Below are positions 1 to 10,000 of a DNA stretch of 64,000 bases, piece after piece (positions within the stretch are counted from its first letter, which is position 1; each line of letters starts with the position of its first letter). The position numbers and the translations under genes were made by a program. Location: positions 682,001-746,000 of the forward strand of contig CALSFV010000214.1 in the NCBI GenBank assembly GCA_943737045.1, in the 5' to 3' direction. This DNA comes from Parapristionchus giblindavisi (lineage: Eukaryota; Nematoda; Chromadorea; Rhabditida; Diplogasteridae). The notes under the pieces were generated by a model. That model saw only the letters and a program-made list of their open reading frames with translations. It made no database searches and was not told the origin of the DNA.

Positions 1-594
1 AAACAAAAACTATATTACGGCTTCCGCTTCACTGCTAAAACACTGCTCAATGTATCACCAATCTTGCTTACGCTGTAGATCAAAACAATTTCGTTCTGGT
101 AGCATCCTGTTTACTACGCTCGTGTAGATGATGTCGCCAAACCATTTTTCAGTCAAAGTTTAACACCTACTTTTGGTGTAACAATCGCTGACAGATCGTT
201 TGGCTACATCATTTGCATGGCCTCTGAAACTACATAAAGTGTCGCTTTCTGTATTATGAATTTAACATGGTTTCACTTTGCCTTTGTACCCCGTTACTCT
301 CCTTTTCTGTCTCTTTATCCCTTATATCGAGGATCGACCGTTCGAACTCTGTGAATCGCTTCGATTTCAATGTTTAATGGTCTTCTTGCTTGGATAAATA
401 TATTTGTATATTTGAAAAGTGTCGTCAATTGGCATTTATCAGTGTTAGATACAGATTCAGTGATTAGTTAGTTGACAATATCAGTGAAAATAGACGGAGA
501 TCAGTTAGGGTCACACCCAATGTGGGCGGAGCTTTGATGAAAAGAGGCGGAGATTAGTTTTGGAGCATCTGGTGTCAATTATACTGGATCATTA
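1..594. other. Intergenic DNA at left edge
   Basis: No splice-consistent coding exon was found between the window edge and the stop codon of the first gene. The stretch is AT-rich with an unremarkable mix of short open frames. It lies downstream of the minus-strand gene ending at 595, so it may hold that gene's 3' UTR and the far part of another gene outside the window. Confidence 0.4.
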
Positions 595-2492
595 TTACTT
601 TTGATCGACGGAGTCAATGTGCAGTTCGGGCAGCTTGTTCGGCTCTGGGGTCGACACCAGTATGAATGGTCTCTGGAAAAATTCAAATTTAATTTTGGCG
701 CCAAAGAGTACCGTACCTGGTTACGGTCCACGGGCGTCCCGCATTCTGTCTGAGTCATTTGAAACTCGGTATTGACGATTAAAGGAGTTTCAGCGTTACT
801 GAAATTTATGAAATCGAGAATATAATATAGAAAAAAACTTGCATTTCTTTCAATTACAAAGTGCTGACAATGAGCATTTCGGTCAGTATTATTAGCTTGC
901 AAAAGAACAATAAAGTGATGATTGTAAAATGTAAAATGTAAAAAGTACGATGTAAGTTTACAGATAACGAGAAGGCATAAACGTACTTGATCGGCGTGAA
1001 TGGATCGGGCAAATTACGCTCGATGATGACCGGACAGGCTGCAGGAGGAGTGAAGGGTGTCTGCAGAGGGTGCTACTCTTTTTTTAAATCGTAATTTAGA
1101 TTTTTTTTTAAAATTTTAATTTAAAATAAATAAAATATGATTGGGATCATACATTTTCATTATCTCCATGGTTCTCTAGGACAAGCGGACGCCTGGTCGT
1201 GTGACTGGTGACCAGAGGCACGTCGTCTTCGAGCTCCGAAGTTACACGACGCTGAAATTTTGCAAAGAAATTACTAAATTCAAATTAAAGTGAGCGTCAC
1301 CTCACCTAATGGTCTCTTCATTACGCACACAATTTTTCTGTTATCTAACAACGAGAGAGGATTGCGCGTCGAAGAGACCATGTGTGGTTACGCTCCTTTT
1401 AAACATACTATCCCGTTTCCCTTATCTACGGAAGGATGTATCATAGACATTTTCATAATCATCGACCACTAGGATATTGAAACGCACCACTCTTCGCTTC
1501 TCCAACCAGCAGCAGCAGAATAGCATTGTCAGCATGCCGAAAGTGACACCGACAATGATGATGAGGATCGAATAGAGGAGGACCGTGATCAGCGTGCTTC
1601 TGATTTAATGATTTATTGATTTATTGATTTATCGATCTATTGATTGATTGATCGTTTGGAATGACAAAGAATCTCCTACTGAGGGGAAGAGGGAGGTCAC
1701 CATCCCACAATCAAGAGAGCAACCGAGAGTGAGGAGATAGGGCGGCGCATGCCGATCTCTCTCCTCTTCCTCGCCTATATTTTCTAAGGCGACGATTCAA
1801 ACGGAATATCGAATGAATTTTTCAACTTTTCTTACGATTCAGTGGTTGTGACGGGGTACGTTGTGGACGAAAGTGGGATGATCTTGTGTGAAGCACTGAT
1901 TGGAGGGAACGACAGTGAATCTGCAATGTATCACATTGATAACATTTATTATTTGATCGATGGTTTATCTAAGTTTGATCTTTCATGTTTTTTAAACGAT
2001 GATCCAATCTATTCTTGACACTTTGTTACTTTGTTTACTAATTTTTAAATTATGAATTAAACTAGGTTGAAAAAACAAAGTCCATTCAAATCATTATTTA
2101 TATTAGAAAGTATGAATTAACAGTTTTCAATCATGAACTAATTAACAGTTTTCAATCATGAATCACCTCGTTCCTGCAGATAGTCCAGATCCGATTCGGT
2201 GAGAGTAGACTCCGTCTTATTGCTGTCAGTATCTTGAAAACGAGAGTTTAGCAAAAACTCCTATTGACACTTTTATCGGACTAGATATTACAAATTTAGT
2301 AAAATTTACCAATTTTATGTCGGCGTCTGATAGGCACATACTCCTCGGCATCGGTAGAATTAGAAGGCTGGAAAGGAGACTATTCATGCAAGCTCCGCCC
2401 ACTTTTATTCAAATCTGAAATACCTCTGCATGACCAGTACTCCAGCAACACTGCGAACACACGAAGACGATAAGTAAAGCGGACAACCGCAT
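595..2492 (-). CDS. Single-pass membrane protein, unknown family (tandem copy 1)
   Basis: Nine exons close in phase to 240 residues: 2492-2424, 2367-2310, 2232-2167, 1920-1836, 1599-1488, 1251-1153, 1060-987, 798-717, 672-595 (stop TAA). The first exon encodes a signal peptide (MRLSALLIVFVCSQCCWS). An ectodomain of about 70 residues, Ser/Thr-rich near its end, follows. Exon 5 holds one membrane helix (residues about 96-120) ending in CCCWLEKRR, the positive-inside side. The cytoplasmic tail has DDVPLV, RRPLVLEN, TPFTP and a C-terminus ELHIDSVDQK. The gene at 3182-5707 has the same exon order and motifs, so this is a tandem duplicate. I do not recognise the family; a type I surface protein is the inference. 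The TTAA-flanked MITE at 1289-1398 sits in intron 5. Internal boundaries are inferred from splice sites only. Confidence 0.82.
1289..1398. repeat. MITE with TTAA target duplication, copy 1
   Basis: About 110 bp with terminal inverted repeats starting AGNGAGCGT and TTAA on both flanks (1285-1288 and 1399-1402). The interior carries CTCTTCATT and a matching GAAGAGACC hairpin. Two related copies are at 10810-10922 and 60082-60194. TTAA duplication and precise ends are what piggyBac-type transposases leave; no transposase is encoded. It lies in an intron of the minus-strand membrane protein gene. Confidence 0.85.
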
Positions 2493-3181
2493 CGGAGGAA
2501 TGATTAGTGATGAAATGAGTCCGAAATGGAAATAATATTGAGCTTGATTCGCTGATTGCTTGATATAATTTAGCGGTCGTTGAATTTTTTTCCTTGAAAA
2601 GAATGGCGTAAAATGTTCATCTTTCCAATGTTTATATGGCGATATTTAGTTATTAAGCTTTACTATTACTATAACTTTTGTGTAGCTTTAGTATTAAGCC
2701 CCCTCGCTCTTCTCCTGCAACTATTTCTCAATGTTGCTCAAGATGTGATCAATTGGTCTCCCACCTCCCACCCATTCGCTTTTCTCTATTTGCGTTGACT
2801 AATCGCAACGATCGTCGTCGCGTTTAAACATCTGATTCTCACTATATTGCATCATTACATTTGTCTTACGTGACCTTGCAGTTATGATACTTGGGTAAAA
2901 TTATGTTTCCACAACTTTTTTTGTCGATTCGACACACCAAGCATTTCTTTTTGAAAAAATAAAGTGTTGATAAATGAGTAAAAATAATTGTATTTATGAT
3001 TTGAAGTCAATGAACCAATCAATAATGATGTTTTATCACAATTCGATTTTGAACTGTATTGTCAATATTCCATGACCAGAGAGGAATAGTTTTGTGCGGA
3101 CAGCACCATCTCTCAAAGGAAAGTAATATGAGCAAATATCTTCGAAGGACGGAGCTTTTAGCCCAACGGGACGTAGCCTCA
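2493..3181. other. Intergenic spacer between the two tandem paralogues
   Basis: About 690 bp between the start of copy 1 and the stop of copy 2, both on the minus strand, so it should contain the copy 1 promoter and the copy 2 3' UTR. A short stretch at 2846-2880 resembles half of the hairpin element at 6950-7030 (TGCATCATTACATTTG). No coding exon was found. Confidence 0.4.
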
Positions 3182-5707
3182 TCATTTTTGGTCATCAATG
3201 TCAATGTGCAGCTCCGCCGGCAACTGCTGCGGCTGTGGCGTGATAATGTAGGGGAATACCTTCAATTTTTTAATTTTTAAAATTGGCGTCTAAAAATGTT
3301 TCATTTTGAAAATACCCTGTTACGGTCAATCGAGGTTTCGAAGTCGCTCTGTGACATCGAATCTAGGGCAGAGTTAATCTTACTCTCGGATTCCGAGTAT
3401 CTGAAAATTTCAAATTTGCGTTTCATTAATGAATTTAATACGAAACACCGGATAATTCGTATTCTGCAAGGTCATATTGGCCATACTTATGCAGACGATA
3501 TAGAGAGTGGATTGAATGCCCGGTAAGGGTGAGCAATTCTAATTTTGTCAGAAACCTACTTCACTGGAGAGTAGGGGTCCTCAAGCTTGTGCTCGACTGC
3601 AGGCGTCTCGGGAACTGTCGGTCCGCTTGGGCAAGGAGTGAAGGGAGTCTGGAAAAGAACGACATATGATTCTGCCCATGGTCACTGGGCACTACTCCTG
3701 AAGCCCAGATCGCCTCATAAGTGGGCGGAGCCATAGATAAGCCTGTTGGTGGTTTTAATTCGAACGGAGTCTGTTCTGATTGAAATAAGAAAGCTGATTC
3801 TTAGGCAATTTTAATTATTGATTAACTAATACAACGATGACCATGCATAGGTTAAACTATTCATGAAAAAATTTAATGTATTTTCACTACTCACTTTTAT
3901 GTGTTTCGTTTCGTGCATACGCACGTTGATAAAATATAATAAATATATATAAAAAAATACGGATTATATTTTGCGTCGGCCGCTACGTTTGTAAAGGATT
4001 GGGTAAAAAGTGCAACAGACATACATATTCATTTGCTGCATCGTTGACCAGCACGAGCGGTCGATTAATCTTTCTATTCGATACGAGTGGCATTTCTTCG
4101 TCGCTCAGCGTCTTTGTTCTGGTCCGGATTTTCTATAAAAATGCATAAAGAAAATAATGTTTTATACTCATCGATTTCAGGCCTTATATTTAATGGCACT
4201 TTCAAACACCCCAGCTAGATTTTGCTCTGCGCTCTGGCAACACTCTGCCCTAGAAAGCGAGAGAGCGTTGTCAGAGCGGAGAGTTTCAAATTAGCTCGGA
4301 TTGTGCCTTTAACAAATATACAAGTAAACTTCTTTATTATTTGCTAATTCGTTAATCACGTACCGTTCTTCGCTTTCGCATGCAACAACAGATGATTATG
4401 ATCACTGCAAGAATTCCGAGACAAATGGTGGCGGCGACAAAAACATAGAAAAATATTTCGATGAAAAATGGACTGAAATAAATTATCAATTAACAGATTA
4501 CGCCGTGAATAATGATTGATTTGTTTATTTTGAAATAATTGGACTTATTGTCTTATATTATGTCAACGCTAGCTAAATTTTAGTAGTTGTATACTGGAAA
4601 AATCACAGCTTAAAATGACACCCGGAGCTAATAAAAAACTCTCCGCTCTGGGCACACTCTCTCGCTTTCTTTGTCTGCGAGAGAGTATTACCAAAGCGGA
4701 GAGTGCAAGTAGTTTGTGTGTGTCTCGAATCACCTTTCCGTTGTCGTGACTGGAGCGGGGGGAGTGACTAGAGGTATGATCCGGAAAGAATAGTGAGGAA
4801 CTGCCCCTAAAAGTATCAAAGTCTATTGCATCGTTACATTTGCCTTACGTGCCTTCGCCGTAACCTCCTCCGGTATTTTTTGTCCGTGGGGTGCGTCATG
4901 GACTGCACCACGGTGTGGGACTAGAGCGCACCACATGGGATTTGGCCACTAGACGGCGTACCCCATGGGATATATAAAGGGCGTGCATCATGGTGTGGAA
5001 TGAACGGAGTGCCCCACGGGATAAGGGAGAGGCGTGCCCCATGGTAAGGAATGAAAGGTGTGCCCCACGGAATTTGAGGTCCACCCCTAGTACATCATAA
5101 AATTAAGTAAACCTCGTTTCTTTTGATGATTGAGAAACGCTTGCGTTAGATGTGACTGATGGTCTTTACGGTCGAGATCTTAATGGACTCATAATGTGAT
5201 AGTAAGTGTGTCCGAATGCTTGTAGTTCATTTTGTATTTATGCGTAGATTTTAACTATTTTAGGCAACACTTCATAAGTATATCTCAAGAAAATAACGAG
5301 ATAACATGGACAAGTTCTAATGTGTCAAACTCGGATAGTATAATATGTGTATTTCATATATTAACAATATCATAATAGAACAATAATGACATAATCAAAC
5401 CGATTCTATGGCTTCGCTTGTGCGGTAAGTATGGCTCAGTGGTAGTCGAGTTTGAGGGCTGAAAGGATTAAGCTCCGCCCACTTCCGCGAAATAATAATA
5501 ATTCTATATTTGGTGACAATGGAAGAAGACATATACAAATGTAAGAATAAGATAGTACACATAAAATACTATGTCGCACCTGTTGGCAACATAGGACAAT
5601 ATGTGATCAATTATAAATTTGTCAATAAGCCACGCCCCTACCTCTGGTGTAGTAGAATATATGGATGAGCAAAGTGTCAATATGAGTAGGGAGACGGACG
5701 ACCGCAT
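3182..5707 (-). CDS. Single-pass membrane protein, unknown family (tandem copy 2)
   Basis: Nine exons in phase give 243 residues: 5707-5642, 5458-5401, 5178-5113, 4806-4734, 4472-4364, 4132-4025, 3648-3560, 3400-3316, 3259-3182 (stop TGA). Exon phases match copy 1 throughout. The signal peptide is MRSSVSLLILTLCSSIYS. Shared marks with copy 1: PSNST at the start of exon 2, IIPL plus VTTTE before the membrane helix, CCC followed by basic residues after it, EEMPLV and NRPLVLVN in the tail, TPFTP, DRN, and the C-terminal ELHIDIDDQK. The tail motifs are better conserved than the ectodomain, which suggests a conserved intracellular partner and a diverging outside face (inference). The first-choice ATG is 5707; an upstream in-frame ATG at 5728 would precede the signal peptide by seven residues. 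Introns 4 and 6 carry hairpin MITEs. Confidence 0.82.
4190..4312. repeat. Hairpin MITE family 1 (GAGCGGAGAG type)
   Basis: Reference entry for the commonest element of the window. The full form is about 110-125 bp, begins with AAAGGCACANCCNAGCTAA, contains CTCTCCGCTCTGGCAA, a short loop with CTTTGTCTACGAGAGAG, and then the inverted complement ending in TTAGCTCGGNTGTGCCTTT. It is therefore one long imperfect hairpin without coding capacity. Outer flanks are often TTTAA or TA. This copy lies in an intron of the second tandem membrane gene. Confidence 0.85.
4611..4725. repeat. Hairpin MITE family 1
   Basis: Copy with both halves present (ACTCTCCGCTCTGGGC and AAGCGGAGAGTG), 9 bp before the donor side of exon 4 of the second tandem membrane gene, so the intron is largely made of it. 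Confidence 0.8.
4868..5085. repeat. Degenerate tandem repeat
   Basis: Four to five imperfect units of roughly 40-50 bp, each with GTGCNCCACGGGA or GTGCCCCATGG-like cores, fill most of intron 3 of the second tandem membrane gene. The short open frame across it is a by-product. Confidence 0.6.
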
Positions 5708-5958
5708 CGGAAGGCAGTGAGATAACAAAAGTGAATGGGAATCGATTATGAAAACTAGTTGTTAGCCAATCAAGAATAACTTGAATTTAGTATTTCATTG
5801 TTGTTACATTATGGAAAACTGCTGGCAACTTCACAACAATTTCAACTTATTGTTAAGGAAATTGACATATGTTTATTCGAAATTGTTGTTCATTATTGTG
5901 CGTATAAAATGTACTTGCATAAGAAAATGACAAACGGTGCTAACGAACGGAAGTCACA

Positions 5959-6012
5959 ATCGAGAGGCGGGCGAGATGTAGCCTTCTACATCTCGCCCCG
6001 CCTCTCGATTGT
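5959..6012. repeat. GC-rich hairpin
   Basis: GAGAGGCGGGCGAGATGTAG, a four-base CCTT loop, then the near-perfect complement. It is much more GC-rich than the surroundings and lies about 250 bp upstream of the start of the minus-strand copy 2 membrane gene. Confidence 0.8.
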
Positions 6013-6598
6013 CTCTCCGCTGCCTCTCCCTAACTCGGCTGACCTTCGCCGCGCGCTATATCATATATAAAAGAAATCGGCATAGTTTCTGAACCATGCA
6101 AAACAAGAAAGTCTCTTCTACAAATAAAACAAGTGATTTTTATACGCTCAATATCTGCGCTTTCTCTTTACCTTCGGGGAATTACAATCTTGAAGTTTAC
6201 GAGAAATGATGACTTTTGTTGAGTTGCTTGAACGATAATTTATCACTTTATACTGTTCAATGAAACCGAACATAAAACACTATACAGAGAATTATTGGAC
6301 ATTGCTAGTTTTGAAGTAGGATCTACAAAAGTAAACAAATGCAGTAAAACGGAATTATGAAATTAAGTACCGGTAAAAAGGTTCGAAACTGGGGAAGGAC
6401 GTAAGCTATGCTGAATCATATGGAAACATTCTTTGTCCAATATCCCGAAATGTAATAGTGGGCGACATCACGGCAGCATCTTTGCTCAGAACTGGGTTTT
6501 TTTTAAAGACATCTTGTACAAAATTTGCATTATGCTCACCATTACAAAATATTTGTATTGGTTTACGTTGGAAGTTATGTAGAAGTCAGTATTTCATA

Positions 6599-6714
6599 AT
6601 AAAGACATACCCGAGCAAATTTGAATCTCTCCGCTCTGGCAAGACTCTCTCGTAAACAATGAAAGCGAGAGAGCATTGTCAGAGCGAAGAATGCAATTCG
6701 GGGGCGTGCCTCTA
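6599..6714. repeat. Hairpin MITE family 1
   Basis: Complete copy with CTCTCCGCTCTGGCAAG on the left and GTCAGAGCGAAGAATG on the right; about 340 bp beyond the stop of the exchanger gene. Confidence 0.8.
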
Positions 6715-6951
6715 ACATTTCAACGAAAGCACTGTCAACGGTCTCCACATAGTTTGGTCCTCTAGCAGAATAAAGCAAAAAATAAAATATGTGACTATGG
6801 CGAGACCGTAGAAATGTGCCACGCTGTTGAAATCGACCAGTGGAAAGATTCAGAATAAAATAAACCGAGATCAGGAACACCATAGCATAGCTTGGTCAAA
6901 TCATTAACAAGGAATCATACACTTTTGTACAAGATTGTACAGCCGTAAGGG

Positions 6952-7034
6952 TAATGCATCGTTACATTTTTTTCCGACGCGGCAGAGGGGTTAAGGCGTA
7001 GGCGCGTAAGGCAAATGTAACGATGTATAAGCAG
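6952..7034. repeat. Hairpin element, TGCATCGTTACATTT ends
   Basis: Inverted repeats TGCATCGTTACATTT and AAATGTAACGATGTA enclose a GC-rich centre with CGTAAGG. Partial relatives occur at about 2846, 4827,26620 and 28510. It ends about 20 bp before the stop codon of the exchanger gene, so it may lie in its 3' UTR. Confidence 0.7.
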
Positions 7035-7054
7035 TTGGTTCAGGGCAAGGGTTT

Positions 7055-10000
7055 CTAGCAATTGCCGGACATTATCTTCAGCGGACACGAGATATGCCCG
7101 GTCTCGAGGAGGATAGACAGAATACAGAAGAATATGTACGAGACGATCATGACTAGTCCGAAGAATTTGTCCATCTGCAAAGTGATCTTTGATTTTTTAA
7201 CTTTGATCTTTGATCTTCGAACTTTGAACTTTGATCTTTGATCTTCATCTCTCAATTTACTAACGAACCTGCCAAGAGGACAGCGCAACTCCGAGCACCA
7301 AAACGACAAGCATGAAGAAAAGCATACCGACCTGTAAAGTAAAAGTAATACAAAATATGAGAAATTTAGGAATGAAAAACGATAAGTATTATTGTGTACG
7401 CGACCTAGTTATTGTAGTCTGACCTAGCGTACAACCTTTGACCCCGTTGAACCTCTTGAATCGCCACGCGTCGTAGCCTCGCGTGCGTCCCCTATATAAA
7501 GCTGCGGCTTCCCAGCGTCCATTCTTATAGTTTCTCTTCTACCGCACTGTTGTGCTATTCTCTCTCCCGATAAAGTCTCTACTAATATTACGACTCGTGA
7601 CGTAGTACATAACAAGTATATCACGCTTTCTCTCATTCTTTCTCTTCGAAAAAGAAAAAGTTGCTCTCCCGTTTTCATTGTTAACGGGAGAGCGTTAGGC
7701 GGTGTTACATTTTTCAAAACGTGCGCACGCCGTAACGACGGAGACGCGGCGGAGGGAGTTACGGTGTGCGCACGTTTTGAAAATGTAACACCACCTTAGA
7801 GCGGAGAGTAAAATGATTTTAAAATTAGCTCGGGTTGTGCCTTTGAAAAATTGTTAAGTTTCACATCCTCCTCATGATTAGGGATAGTTCAGTGCTGACC
7901 ATTATGTGCTGACCAGTAGAGTCCACTTACCGAACATATAAGTCCATTGGAGCTGACTGACACCGTCGGCATTTCAGTAGCCTCACTCTTGAAGAATTGA
8001 ATGGCAAAGAATATCAGCCATGGTATTGGTAGACTGAAATGAAATTGAATTTGAAAATGGAAATGCTTTGTTTCGAAAATAATTTGAAAAAAATACGCTA
8101 GAGCGTAAAACGAGTTAGAGAGTGTAAAACGAGTTTTCTTTTCTTTTCGCGACTTTTGAAGACCATCTTATTTTGAATTTATCTTATGCTAAATATATTA
8201 GGTTGATGCATAAGTTTCTTTACGAAATTAGGTATGCACATAGATATCTGCTGCAAAATGTACAAACGCCGGCTCAACTTGGAAGTAGTCCCCTTTTACG
8301 TTGATAGTCTTGCGCCATTTATCGAGCAACTTGTAGATACAATAAAGCAAGGAAGAGCTGGGCTGGGACTTGAAGAAGTTGGCCAACACCTTCAAGATTT
8401 GTCTCAGTCATCGAAGTGCTGTCCTTTAACACGGGTCCCCTGTAAAATTGTAGCAAAATCGGCCCTTTCTGGCACTAGGAAAAAATTTTTTGTCTCCGAT
8501 TTTGATGAAAGTCGTTTGGTAGATGTGATGGGGGGTCATGAGAAGGCCCAGCTGATTGATTGGGCCAAAATCGCAGATTATCGATTTTTTGTGACCTACA
8601 CTTAAAAGATCATAACTCGGTCAATTTTGATAGTACGGTGAGCTGACTGGTGTTATTCGAACCATATTCTAAAGCTCTCCAAAAATGTTGTTTATGACCC
8701 GTTCGTTGCTAAGTCGTCTTTAGGGTGAAAAACTCGAAAAACGACGAGATGGACTGATGAGAAAATAACACTAAGCTTCTGGAGGAAGTGTATTTCGAGC
8801 ATCGAGAGTGGAGGCCCCATCGATAAACAACAAGAGATACATGTGGTCTAAAGTGTTGTAAAGAAACTTATGCATCAACCTAATATAACTAATTAAGTAA
8901 AAATTTTTATAGCATTGATGATTCTCCTTCGAACAGGATGCTTAACAAATAAACACTATGTTGTGATGTTTTTAACAAAATGGCGAAGGAGCGTATAAAA
9001 CTACATAGGAGTGTTATCTCGTTTTTTTCTCTCGCAACTTTTGAACATTATGACTCTCAAAGACTTAACTTTTATGTTTGATATTTTAAGCCTCAAGAAA
9101 TGGAGGAATATGACTCACCCGACACAAATATCAAATAGATTGCTTCCTATGGAACTGGAGACGGCCATGTCTCCGAGACCTTTTCGAGCCACGATCACAC
9201 TTAAATAAAATACTTTTATTTAAACTGCAAAGTTGGGCATAATGCAATATCATACTTCTTAAAGCTGTCTCTATTCTGACCAGAAACTGGTACCTTTTTT
9301 CTATGATCAATACGACCATGGAGGAAATTTACACAGAAGCACATTTTGCATTACTCTGCAATTTTAGGTGGGCCAATAATTTGGTCGAACATTTTTGGGT
9401 GCCTAAAATTTGGCTACCAGACAAGCCCCACTTTTAAGTTGGGTCAATAATTTGGTGGTTGAGCCAATAATTTGGTTCGAAGTGGGGCTGTTATTTTAGT
9501 CTAAAATTTTAGCCTCACTTCGAACCAAATTATTGGCTCAACCACCAAATTATTGACTCTACTTTAAAAGTGGGGCTTGTCTGGTAGCCAAATTTTAGAG
9601 TCAACTTTTACAATCCACCAAATTATTGGCCCCACTTCGACCAAATTATTGGCACCCCTAAAATTGCGGAGTATATTTGCGGATGGCACAATTCATTGTA
9701 AATACCTCGTAATAAGATCCGGTATACTCGTACCAGCTGCGAGTATCGTTAATCCCATTATCTGCAAGTCAGAAATTGCAATTATGTTTTTAGTCTAAAA
9801 TACCAATTGTCAGTTTGAAAATTGTTGGGAAAAAAAGAAAAATTGTTGGAAAAAAAAGTCGCTAAAATGTTTCGCGGTTTTCGCGCCTCCCACAATTACA
9901 TTTTCTTGCGTATTTTCACTAGATAATTCATGACTTACCTCGGTAGGGATGCCGAGTGTTTCTCCAATGACATTCGCCCACCAAACCATGAGATAGGAGA

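Larger units (their letters stand above)
5708..7054. other. Intergenic DNA upstream of tandem copy 2
   Basis: Contains a near-perfect 20-bp-stem hairpin at 5959-6012, a TATATAAAAG box at about 6062-6072 followed by AATAAA at 6123 (an LTR-like arrangement, unproven), a family 1 MITE and the TGCATCGTTACATTT hairpin element. No coding exon was found. It holds the promoter of the copy 2 membrane gene and the 3' flank of the exchanger gene. Confidence 0.4.

Noticed and set aside
6055..6130. Solo LTR (TATATAAAAG box followed by AATAAA)
   Set aside because: No terminal TG/CA pair, target duplication or second copy could be identified.
8234..8605. 123-codon frame as a host gene
   Set aside because: It lies wholly inside a TA-flanked inverted-repeat element.
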